From NCBI GenBank assembly GCA_947034895.1, contig OX344764.1:7130001-7194000 (forward strand): DNA of 64,000 bases, given 5' to 3'. This stretch comes from Rhytidiadelphus loreus. Its lineage: Eukaryota > Streptophyta > Bryopsida > Hypnales > Hylocomiaceae. The notes under the pieces are model-generated. The model searched no databases and was not told the origin of the DNA. It worked only from the letters and a program-made list of their open reading frames with translations. The translations under genes were made by a program, and so were the position numbers. Position 1 is the first letter of the stretch, and each line of letters begins with the position of its first letter. Below, piece after piece: positions 12,301-22,489 of this stretch.

Positions 12301-13264
12301 ACCCCCGTTGAAACATGTTTTAAGAAGCAAAAACATAAAAACGTAACAGTTTCAGTCCGTTTCACACATTATTATTCATGTGAGAATAACCACTTATCAT
12401 TTGGTCTTGTTGAAGCTATGTGAACCGGTCGCGCACCTCCTACTAGGAGAGTTGATAAGTGGTATGTGAAAATCCAAAGCATGAAATGAAGGAAAAAGAG
12501 TTTACACAAGAGCCCTTACTTTTGCGTAGAGCATACCGGTATTGCAGAGACCTCCATGTTCAACTGCTGATTCCAAAAGCCCACCTCGTTAAGCAGGATT
12601 TTATTTTATTCAAGAGAAACATGATTCCACAAGGGAGACACCATCAACTCAACCATTGATAATCACCAAAAGATGCCTTGATAAGCAGTTTGTGAAATCC
12701 TCTATCGGAATGTTGTTTCAACCTCCCAGTTGGTTGATAAGACATCCCATGGACCTTGTTTTTCAAATGTCGATTTCTTAATGTTGTTTCAATACAAGGT
12801 TTGCACTAGCGTATCACAAAGATATCATCAAATCTGAACATATCCTTCACCGACACACATCCTAGTTAGTCCTTTGTAAGGTTGCATCCTATACTTTGAG
12901 AATTAGAATATACGGTACATTGCATCTGGCATGACGCCTGGTCCAAGACTAATTTTCTTTGTTTTCTAAATTTCATCACGCATTCTTCTACTCCCATTGA
13001 GCTCTTAGTAGCTCATTGCGATGCAATTAATGGCAAGAGTCCAACCATCATACAAAACTTAGCTCAACATTTGATAGAATCAGAAATATAAATTCGGATA
13101 CTACGAAGACTCGTTGAGCAAGATGACTGCAAGATGAAAAGAAAAAGAAAAGAAACCCTAAATAATGGCTTGGCTTCTGAATGAAATCCTCACCTGACTT
13201 CGTCGTCATCTTCAGGTTGATCTTCCCGTTCCAGGACGTTACGTTTCCGAAACTGCTTCACCAT
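9312..13264 (-). CDS. CSU2: CSU2/TLS1 (human C9orf78/HCA59) family spliceosome-associated protein, 6 exons
   Basis: Exons on the minus strand: 13264-13194, 12214-12014, 11499-11385, 11058-10985, 10886-10726, 9487-9312. All junctions are GT-AG and the phases fit, giving 265 residues. The family is a small nuclear protein associated with the spliceosome; Arabidopsis CSU2 represses COP1, and fission-yeast Tls1 affects splicing of telomere-related transcripts. Recognisable blocks in order: MVKQFRKRN start, LEEVRFLQKQRERR (exon 2), VLQDTFAQETA-x-x-xEDPNM (end of exon 2, with the Met codon split across the intron), YIEQEMAKRRG and LYVTPEHLK (exon 3), the GIAEVQLPFEYKLKNIEETE block spanning exons 4-5, PASYSADYFHRGQEYAEKLR (exon 5), and the C-terminal DEIMLERFRKRER...RR (exon 6). 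Length and order match the family, so the gene looks intact. Intron 5 (10725-9488) carries repeat sequence. Confidence 0.92.
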
Positions 13265-14150
13265 GTTGGCTTCCCCAAACTGACCTAAACTGGAAATGTG
13301 CAACGAAATCCTATTCTCATGATCCCTCCGGCCAAGAATGAACCCTAAACTATTTTACTACATGCATCATTAATTTGTCAAAGTTCCTTCAATTAACTCT
13401 GTAATGCCTTCTGAGTTGCAATCCTAAAAGTTTATACACTGAATCTTTTTGAAAATTCGCTACCATTCCTCGACCTTTGATTCGAAAACTAAAGCAACAA
13501 CATCGCACGAGAGATTAGCTTACCGAAATTGTTGAACCCAGTCGTTGTGGCCTGCAGTTGCTCAAGAGACAGCAGCACAGACAACTTACATGGCGACGAA
13601 GATGCAACTGATCGTTGACAGAAACCGACGAGCGTCGACGAATACGTAGGTTTTCGTCGTTTGGACTGCATGAATTTATCAAGGTCACACTGTTTTGAGT
13701 TAGTGCAAGTTGGAATATTGTTTGTATTGTATCAACTTTCAATAAAAATAAAATATTTTTTCTTTTGAGGTGACAAAGATTTTCTAGATGATGCTAATTC
13801 TCCCTTGCACTAAGTTAATAGTACAAATTAGTGATCACTTTTTCAAGCAATTATTTTTAACACAATAATTTTTAATGAGAATTTTTATAGGCCCCATCAG
13901 ACAATTCATCATTTCCATCAATCTTAAACTTGTTTGATGGAAATGATGCAGCAATTTGGCACCCAAAAAACAAAGCAAATCATGTAATATGTTTTACTTA
14001 AAGGAATAACAAAGAACATCTGTCACGTCTTCAAATGAAATCGCTCTCAAATTACTCGCGCTGTTACTAGTCATTAGTCAGTGACATGTCGAGTTCCATT
14101 CTCCAAAAATTTGAGGAAAAAATCCCATCTCGCACTATCAAAGATGTCTT
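13265..14150. promoter_or_regulatory. Probable 5' UTR/promoter of the CSU2-like gene and flank
   Basis: Sequence just upstream of the minus-strand ATG at 13264. The stretch at about 13500-13670 has raised GC and is a candidate UTR or promoter. The segment 13671-13850 is repeated, diverged, at about 20985-21150 (shared 'ttttgagttagtgcaagttggaatattg'-type sequence). No further gene seen. Confidence 0.35.
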
Positions 14151-14620
14151 TGTGAAGAGAAGCTGAGTTTTGTCATCATTGTAAGCACTATTCTGCTTTC
14201 CAAGCATTCTCTCCAACCGCTTGAGATTCAATGAATCAATGGAAAGAATGACACAAGATAATAAACTGCGACTTCTTCTGATTTATGCCGCAACACATCT
14301 TGAAAAATTGGATGCCGCCAAATGCCTTCAGTGGATGGCAGAAGCTCTTTATCTCTCTTTTCTTGTTTTTATCCCGGTGCAACATGGCTGGTGGAAGACT
14401 CAGAAAGCTATAATTGTACCGGCCCTTTCAATGTGCTCTCCAATCGTAGCGGACACATCTGAATTGGACATCTTATCGGCGCAATGCAGTTGGCAAAAGT
14501 AAGTGGTGAAGATATGAATGGTATCAACAACTTAGAATATCTTGGAGCATCTGTATCGAAGAAGCAGACATGAGTATTTTCTCTTAAGTTTCGACCGCAG
14601 AAGGTAATTCACAGTTCATC
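14150..14620 (+). pseudogene. Sec1/Munc18 (SEC1A/KEULE-like) gene fragment
   Basis: Two pieces match the C-terminal third of plant SEC1 proteins, which regulate SNARE pairing in vesicle fusion and cytokinesis. The first, from about 14254, reads DNKLRLLLIYAATHLEKLD. The second, from about 14484, reads MQLAKVSGEDMNGINNLEYL, then ends at TGA shortly after KKQ with FSLKF just beyond. In the family these blocks are nearly adjacent and followed by KFD-rich sequence. Between them lies about 140 bases that may be a retained intron. A stop follows KKQT, and the upstream two-thirds of the protein is missing. This is a broken gene copy. The presence of an intron-like spacer argues against a retro-copy. 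Confidence 0.6.
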
Positions 14621-14639
14621 AATTATTGACCTTGCAGGT

Positions 14640-16450
14640 TCCAAGATTGTTGAAGTCAATGATATTCCTACAGATTAAATCTCTTGTGTAGCAATGGATA
14701 ACTTAGAGGAAAGAGAATTGAGTGTTCTCAATCATTAGGAGATGTTCATACCACTCCATTCTAATAACAAGCCTTGAACTCTGCCCCTCGCTCTCATATG
14801 TAGCGGCTGGATCATATTTTGTGCCACATAATGAACACAGAATTGTGTTGTCTTTTTTAATCACAACATCCGATCAATGAGGAAGGAGAAGAACCAAGAC
14901 AAGATTTCCTTTCATTGATAGAGGTATGAACACCTTGGATTTCCCTTCTATAATGATTTTTGGGACTTGAATGGTGCTCAACAGATTGAGGAGCTATAAA
15001 TCTTGTTTTTTTTTAAAACATATATATGAAGTTTTGCCGGCCAATAAACCAGGAAGCAGATCACTGCTAAAATAGGCAGTTGATTGCTCCCTTTGTTGAT
15101 TGTTGGAGCTGAGATTATGGGAATAACAGAGCGAGTCTTCTCTTTCGTCATCCAGAGTCACATTTTCTGTGAACATTTTAGGATAAGCAGTCATTATGCA
15201 ACAGTAGAGAGATTTTGATCGTTCTTTAGGAGAAGTAGCAGGTGAGAAGCAAGCTTCAACGAACACCTCTGCTATTACAGCACGAAAGTATTGCTTGCAC
15301 TGTGCTTTGCAGAAGCTGAAGTCTCTATCATGGTGAATTACCGGGAGGCTAAACTAACTTCTTCATACTAACCATGAGCTTGCCTCCACTTTCTCTAGAA
15401 GTTGTATGATATTCAAGTATAGTTTATTATGATTCTTATGCAATTTGCAGTTTGAAAATCTATGCATGTAAGAGCATGGAATAGCATCTTGAAGTTCATG
15501 GACTTTTTTGCTAGTTCAATCTGTTTGGGAAGAGAAATTCCAATCGGTAGATTATTGGACCTAATTGTATTGTACATTGACAAGCACTACACGACTTAGT
15601 TAGCAATATCTATGTAGTAAGGCAGTTTGGACTGGTTAGGTTTTTGGTTTGTTTTTCTATTGTATTGTAAATCGTTAACATAATGGGTGCAATTCTTATG
15701 AACTAGAGGACTGATGGTTGTGTGTTTGGCATTGTTTGAAAGTCTTTTGAAAGAGAAGTTGTACACTTGTTTTTTCAAGAGGTTGCAATATATATGACAA
15801 GAACATATTTGTTAATTATAGTCATTTTTTAATCATCATAGTATTTATATTGTAATAAATATTTAAAAACAAGAAAAGAAAACTATACCTAATATATGGC
15901 TAATGACAGGAGGCATATTAAGTAGTCTTTGGGATACAAAATATTAAGGTGGCGGACACACCCAAGTTTGATCTTAGTAACTTCAAAACAACTATTTACA
16001 ACTTGCTTATAATCTATATAGATTTATTTATTCATTATTATTTGATAGTAATATGATGATCATATTAATTTATAGAATATGATCTAAAAATACTATGATG
16101 TAAAAAAATATTCAAAATAAGTTCAAATTCAAAAGAAACTACATGATTAATAAACTTTTGCATGGTGCTTTCAAACAACATCCAATATGTATCCATCAAT
16201 ATGACAAATTTAGATAATAATATGATAAAAAATAAAAAAAAGCTATGACAATCTTAGCAAGTTAGCAAATGTAATTGTTGAATTGCTACAAAATCTTGGG
16301 ATTATATGACTTTTTTTTTTAAATGAATGCATATACTTTGGGATGCATAAATAAAGTATCATCTATATTTTGCATGCTTCATACATGACCATAGATGTAG
16401 GTAATTTAATCACTCTACGAACATTGCTTTCTACACTACCCAAATTAAAT
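14640..16450. other. Intergenic, no gene recognised
   Basis: AT-rich sequence with only short unrelated reading frames (for example 14994-15266 on the minus strand), none showing a recognisable motif. 15800-16350 is very AT-rich. Confidence 0.3.
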
Positions 16451-16681
16451 CACTACAAGAGAAAGGGGTGTTTTAAGTATAGTCCTAGAGATAACATTTT
16501 AAGTAATGACCTCTTTAGGAGATTTTCAGTAAGAATTTACAAGATATTTGTGTCTTTCTAGTAAATTTTACTAGAAAGACACAAATATCTTGTAAATTCT
16601 TACTGAAAATCTCCTAAAGAGGTCATTACTTAAAATGTTATCTCTAGGACTATATTTAAAACACCCCTTTCTCTTGTAGTG
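16451..16681. mobile_element. Foldback (hairpin) element with CACTA-type ends
   Basis: A near-perfect palindrome of 231 bases centred at 16566. The left arm starts CACTACAAGAGAAAGGGGTG and the right arm is its reverse complement, with only about one mismatch seen over 115 bases per arm. The ends are of the CACTACAAG type. The triplet AAT flanks both sides (16448-16450 and 16682-16684), matching the 3-bp duplication made by CACTA transposases. No coding capacity. Confidence 0.85.
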
Positions 16682-16684
16682 AAT

Positions 16685-18226
16685 GAAACCAAAGAACTTT
16701 GCATGGAGCCATTTGTAACGACAAAGTTGTAAACTAGTTTGAGTCAATATAGATGTTCTTCCCTTAAAAAGGGTATTATTTACTTGAGAAGTTTACATTT
16801 GAGTACTACTGTACTAGTAGTGGCTTTCAGTAATTCAGTGGCTTTAAATTTGAATTTTTGTTACTCTACAAATTTCCTAAAAATCATTTATTTCTTAATA
16901 GTCATTAATTAACTGACATTGACTATGCAAAATTTTCAATGTAGGTAAGGTATGGGGTTTCTATTTATTCTTGATTCATACATAGAAGATAGTAGGACGG
17001 AAATTATAGGAACTCCCTCCTAAATCCAAAATCAAATTCATCAAATCTAATCTACTCATTTCAATGACTCTAAAGGCATTTAAATTAGTAAGTATGCCAA
17101 AGACTAAAAGTATTTAGGTGCATTCCTTGTCTCTACAAGTTTTCTAAAAGTCATCCATCAAACATCCAAAAATCTCAAAAATTTTGGTTGACTACCTTGG
17201 TGACAGCCGAGTTACATCCTTCTAAAAGGATTAATTAGGGAGGATCAAGTTTAATAAATGTATTGAAATTATATTTTGGAAGGTTGGACCAACTAGAATG
17301 TACCATATCAACTATTTTTCAACTCCAAGTTCTATTCATATTTTTTATTGATTCTCATAAGGAATTTCTATGATTCCTCCTATTGTTCTCTATGCTATAA
17401 GATTTTGGATCTACAATAAGGGGAGGGGGGGCATTATATGAGTGGAATGTAGTAATTGAATTAATTTGTATAGTCATTTGGAAACTTAACCCCTCAGCTC
17501 CCTTTGTGTATTTATGAGTTTCCAACTATGAGGGCATGAGGCCCTCCTTTTGACTAATTTATTGTTGCATGTGCTAAAATTAAATCCGGAAAGTTTCACT
17601 ACTAAGTATCAAAAGGGGATCGGCTCCAGAGGTGCTTTGAAATTTTGGTGAGGATTAACCGTTGGAGTCTAAAGATTATAACAGTCAAAGTTGCATTGAC
17701 CATTGTTGAATGACATCATTTTGGTTTGGTTTTGCACTTTGGCATACCACCTAAGCCAAAGGCAAGGGGCATTGATTTATAAATTTTGGTAGGAGGTGGG
17801 ATAAAAGTGTAGCTTCCAGTCTACCAAAATCCAATTGCACTTGATAAAGACCTTGTGGTTTGTGTAGCATTGAATTTGGCCCTATGCACACCCCAAGGCT
17901 ATTGTAGATTGAAAGCAAGGTGAGACTTTGAACCCAAAATCCCTTGAAAAGCAAATTTTCACTATATCCCCCAATTGTGTGCCAATCCCCATATTCAAGT
18001 ACAACAATAATGCCTATCAAGACCACTCTGCTTCAAATGTCATCCAACAATACCCTATCTCTAGTATTACAAATGAGATCTAGTTGAATTTTGGCTCAAA
18101 TTCAATTTGGAGGGGCAATATTTGAGGTTGTGGGGCACTCACGGATTAAAACAAAGACCATTAGTGGACCCCTAACTACGAGTTTTCTTCTTCTTGCCTA
18201 TGCTATTGAGACAAAGTTATGACAAA
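16685..18226. other. Intergenic, no gene recognised
   Basis: AT-rich sequence. A 91-residue minus-strand frame at 17751-18026 has no recognisable motif and sits in unremarkable sequence. Confidence 0.3.
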
Positions 18227-19676
18227 CACTACAAGAAAACACTGTCCGGAATGACTGCAGAAATGTAACTCCTTGTCTGATGTGACTGTAGCGTGACTCT
18301 ACCTCCATAATTGCACCAAATTGCCAAAAACCGCACAGGCGCAATCACATAGCAGTCGCGACCGTGACTTCGGGATGAACAAAAGAACGGCGTACATTTT
18401 CATCTACAACGTTTCGTCCACTATGCTGCGAATAGCGTGACATGGCAGGTCACGTTCTTGACTGGTTTTTGCTAGTCACAGTTAAGTCACGCATCGGTTA
18501 CAAAACGTCTGGAACTCACTTAAGAATGACTGCAGAATGACTTCCTCAAGACTAGAAAATGACTATACATACATTTTCTTTCAATATTTGATAAAGATAA
18601 AGATAACGGCGTAAGAAGGAGTGGAAGGAAAGATATATGATTGTGTTTACACTGCATTGTGACTTCTATGCAACTACATTACTTCTTCTACATCACTAGA
18701 ATCAAAACAAATGTTAAGAAAATATTCTTTTCAATCTTCTTCTCAAATTTATCCACAACTTTTGATTTGAGGCTCAAAATCTAAAACAAATTTTTGGAGA
18801 TGAAAGTGAGATTGAATTCCAAACTTTTATTAGTTCAAAGTTTTTTGAAAACAATTAATCTACTAGTCCTAAATGAGATCTAAAATATTACTTACAACAC
18901 AATTTCTGTGTTTTACTTGTCCCACATGGTTTGTCTTGCCTCCTATCACCCCACTTGTATAAAAGGTTTGTCATTTCAACTCTTTACACTTACACACTAA
19001 GTGGCTTTAAAAGTCATGCAATACATTTGTCAAATATTGTGTATTGTATGTGGTATATAGTATTTGATGTATGATATATTGTATATGGCGTATGATGTAT
19101 TTTATATGATTTCTTGTTTCATATGTGACTGTAGAATGCCTACTTCCCATGCAATTGTTAGTACAGTCCTTTTTACACATTGCCACAACTTGAAAATCCT
19201 AAATTCAAATCACTTCAGAAATGACTTGCCACGTGTCAGTCCACTAGAGTGGTGCAAAGACTCCACTGCAACTTCTAAATGACTACAATATGACTTCTAA
19301 TGTGGTTGTCGACGTCAGATTTGTAAAGGGTCTATCGTGACTTTAAAATGACTATAAAATGACTAGTAAATGACTGCCTACGTGGAAGTCCACGTCAGAT
19401 TCATGAGGGGTCATCTGCAACTAGAAAATGACTTCAAAATGACTGAACACATCTTATTTAGGCTCTTTTCTTTATCCTTCTTTTCCCTCACTGTTATCAT
19501 CCACTTTTTCCATCCAAGGCAATATTGAATGGTGATAATAAACTAGAAGTCATTTAATAAATGACTTGTCCGAAATGACAGTAAGGCCTTGAAGTCATTT
19601 ATTAGTCTCATGACTGCAACATGACAGTTTTGCAGTCATTCCCAATAGTCACATTGGACAATGATTTCTTGTAGTG
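18227..19676. mobile_element. Non-autonomous CACTA (En/Spm) transposon, 1.45 kb
   Basis: Left end CACTACAAGAAAACACTGTC; right end, reverse-complemented, CACTACAAGAAATCATTGTC. AAA flanks both sides (18224-18226, 19677-19679), a 3-bp TSD as expected. Subterminal zones are full of AATGACT / AGTCATT words (about 18250-18560 and 19210-19650), the kind of repeated subterminal motif bound by CACTA transposases. No transposase frame is present. A simple TGTAT/GTATG-rich patch lies at about 19035-19110. Confidence 0.85.
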
Positions 19677-19679
19677 AAA

Positions 19680-20135
19680 TAAAAGTTCAACAATTTGAAG
19701 ACACTATTTTGAATTCTAGAAAATTAGTTAGTTAGTAAACCATTTTGTATATGATTGGTTAACTTGGCTAAGTGCAAAACTACTTAATATAATTTTTATT
19801 ATGTTTACAACTTCAAACACATAGGCAAAACTTGCCCTCTCAAAAATTGTGCCAATCAATTTTGCTATAGTTTGAACATTTTAATTCATCAATTCTATTC
19901 AATTGATATTTTAAGATCTTGTTTGAAATTGAAGTAAATACTAAATTCTATAGTTGCTTAAACAAATCACTATAAGTTTGAGGTAAATATAGGACATTTT
20001 CAAAGAGTATCTCCATAAGGGCTAAAAAGCTTCATTTAAGCAATGAATGTCCGTCAAAATCATTCGCGCAGCATGTCTCCGTGAGCCCCACGGTAGCTTT
20101 TGAGCCCTTAGTGCAATTTTCTCACTCAATTAGCA
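19680..20135. other. Intergenic, no gene recognised
   Basis: AT-rich; the last 100 bases before 20136 rise in GC, as would a short UTR for the candidate exon that follows. Confidence 0.3.
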
Positions 20136-20327
20136 ATGTCAATGACCACGGAAGACGATCTTACTAAGGAGTGCAAATCGAAGGAGTGCGAACCTATCTG
20201 CGCTGGCGGGGAAGGAGTCATTGAACAATTCGTGGATGCCGGAGGACATGAAGATTCATCTTCCACCGACCTGTTATGTGACCATTTTGAAGAGTTCATG
20301 GAGATTTGCGGTCCCATTACCCATGTG
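20136..20327 (+). CDS. Candidate first exon of an unrecognised acidic protein
   Basis: ATG at 20136 (a second in-frame ATG at 20142) opens 64 codons that reach a good donor, catgtg|gtaagc at about 20328. The peptide is acidic and Cys-containing, with LLCDHFEEFMEICGPITHV at its end. Base composition is higher in GC than the surroundings. No matching downstream exon was found within the next 2 kb, so this may be a captured or truncated gene end. I do not recognise the family. Confidence 0.3.
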
Positions 20328-20394
20328 GTAAGCACTAACGCGAAGTTAAGTTACTATGTAAGTACCACGTTGTTCGTTTTGCAAAATTAGCTTA

Positions 20395-22102
20395 ACTACG
20401 TTTCCTCCACAGGCTAAGTTGGTTCTTGTTTATTGGTATTAATTTAGTTGTAGTTCATTGGTTTGTCTCCAAAGGTTAGAAAAGAATTTCCAGAAGGAGA
20501 TATGCAATAGTAGGAAGAAGTCTGAATGCCAATAGAGGCCAAGAATGGTTACTATTAACTGGCATTACCATTTGACATGACAAACCATCAAAGATTTCAT
20601 GGAACTGTGGGATACAATGTGTTTTTAGACAATTATATGTCTAATTTTTTCAAAAAAAATTGGATAGCTTCAAGCCTATCAAAGTTGACAAAACTCATGA
20701 AAGCCTATGTCTTGGACAAATTCACATCCAAAATGAGGTCATCCAGACGGGATGGACGTTACATCCGAGGTTACATCGGATAATCGAGTTGGATAAAACG
20801 AGACCTTTTGCCATATTTACCTTGAGGAAAACGGACGCAATGGCGGACGACAGACAAGTTGGCAGACGACAAGGTCCATCCGCCCCATTGTCCGTCAGAT
20901 TCAACACCCGCGACTATGCGGACCATACGGCGTCCGCTTGATTTGATGTTGGATTGCATGATTTGTCTTAATAGTACTTGTGACATTAATTTATGAAGGT
21001 CAAACTATTTTGAGTTAGTGCAAGTTGGAATATTGTTGTATTGTACCAATTTTCAATAAAATTTTCAATTGTAAGGTGATAATAAGTTTTTAGTTGATAT
21101 TAGTTTTATCCTTCAATAATAATACAAATTATTGGTCAATTTTTCTAATAATTATTCTTGGTTAGAGTTATTCTAGGGAGGGTTTTTCATTTAAAAATAG
21201 CCATGACTTTTAATGAAAAGTGTCATTTAAAAATTTTAACTTGGTTTATGCTTGATTTTATTTTAAAGTCTTTTGTATGTTTTTACTTTTATATATACAT
21301 AATTTACTTTAATAACATCAAAATTGGTTATAAACTCGGTTATAAAGAATGGATATTTTTTAAAGATTCAATGATTGTTTTGGATGAATGAAAAGATATG
21401 TAGACAAAACATTGGTGTAAAGCCCTATGTTCATCATTCAAAATATAGATGTTGGAGTGCTTAGAGACAAAAACAAAATAGATTGGTAATCAAGCCTCAT
21501 TCATTACATGACAATTATGTCCACGAGTGACAATTTTGTAGTAATAATTTACCTTACATTTACTCTTCATTATCTAAAAGGTTTTTTACAATGCATAAAG
21601 ATACCTTTTTTTGTTCTTAAATATAGTATTTGATTCATGCGAGCTCTCCTTCATTCTCTCCTACAATCCATTTGATTCTTCCATCATCATTTTTGATGTT
21701 CTCGCCAAACATTTTGCAATACACTTATTCCTAAATTCTACCAAAAGGATGGTATTCTAATTGGTTCAAGAATGTTATGCAATCAAATAGTCTATATTTT
21801 ATGTTATTTTTTTACAAGCCCAATTAAACTTTGTCCACAATTGAAGAAAACAAGAACAATGTACTAACCATGAGGCTTTGTTGTAGGTTAAATTATTGAT
21901 TGGTTAGACCCAGCATGCCCACTCCAACCAAACCCTATCTGCATTTTGAAGTGTAAATGTCGTTGCAGATAGGGTTTGAAAAACTCAAATTCTGAAACTA
22001 GTGTCGATGCTATAGTCTCTATCCTTTGGACAGAGCCAATAAAAATTGAGATAACACAAATGAAGAGTCATCCTCCCCTTTGAACCACTCTTGTTGCCTC
22101 TA
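20395..22102. other. Intergenic with diverged repeats
   Basis: 20660-20941 has raised GC and overlapping frames on both strands but no motif. About 20985-21150 repeats 13671-13850. About 21365-21480 repeats 10330-10430 (TTGGATGAATGAAAA, then 'agacaaaacattgg'). No gene recognised. Confidence 0.35.
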
Positions 22103-22480
22103 CACCAAAGCGGAGGAGGCTTTATACTCACATAGTTACGTTGTTTGTGAGGTACTTTTGAGGAGACACTTATCCTAAACAATTGAGCCAATGTTTCACC
22201 AAAGCGGAGGAGGCTTTGCACTCACATAGTTACGTTGTTTGTGAGGTAGTTTTGGGGAGACACTTACCCTAAACAATTGAGCCAATGTTTCACCAAAGTG
22301 GAGGAGGCTTTGCACTCACATAGTTACATTGTTTGTGAGGTAGTTTTGAGGAGACACTTACCCAAAAACAATTGAGCCAATGTTTCACCAAAGCGGAGGA
22401 GGCTTTGCACTCACATAGTTACGTTGTTTGTGAGGTAGTTTTGAGGAGACACTTACCCAAAAACAATTGAGCCAATGTTT
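22103..22480 (+). repeat. 94-bp tandem repeat, 4 copies
   Basis: Units begin CACCAAAG(C/T)GGAGGAGGCTT at 22103, 22197, 22291 and 22386 and end with 'caattgagccaatgttt'. Unit-to-unit divergence is low, so the array is young. Confidence 0.92.
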
Positions 22481-22489
22481 TAGGAAGAA

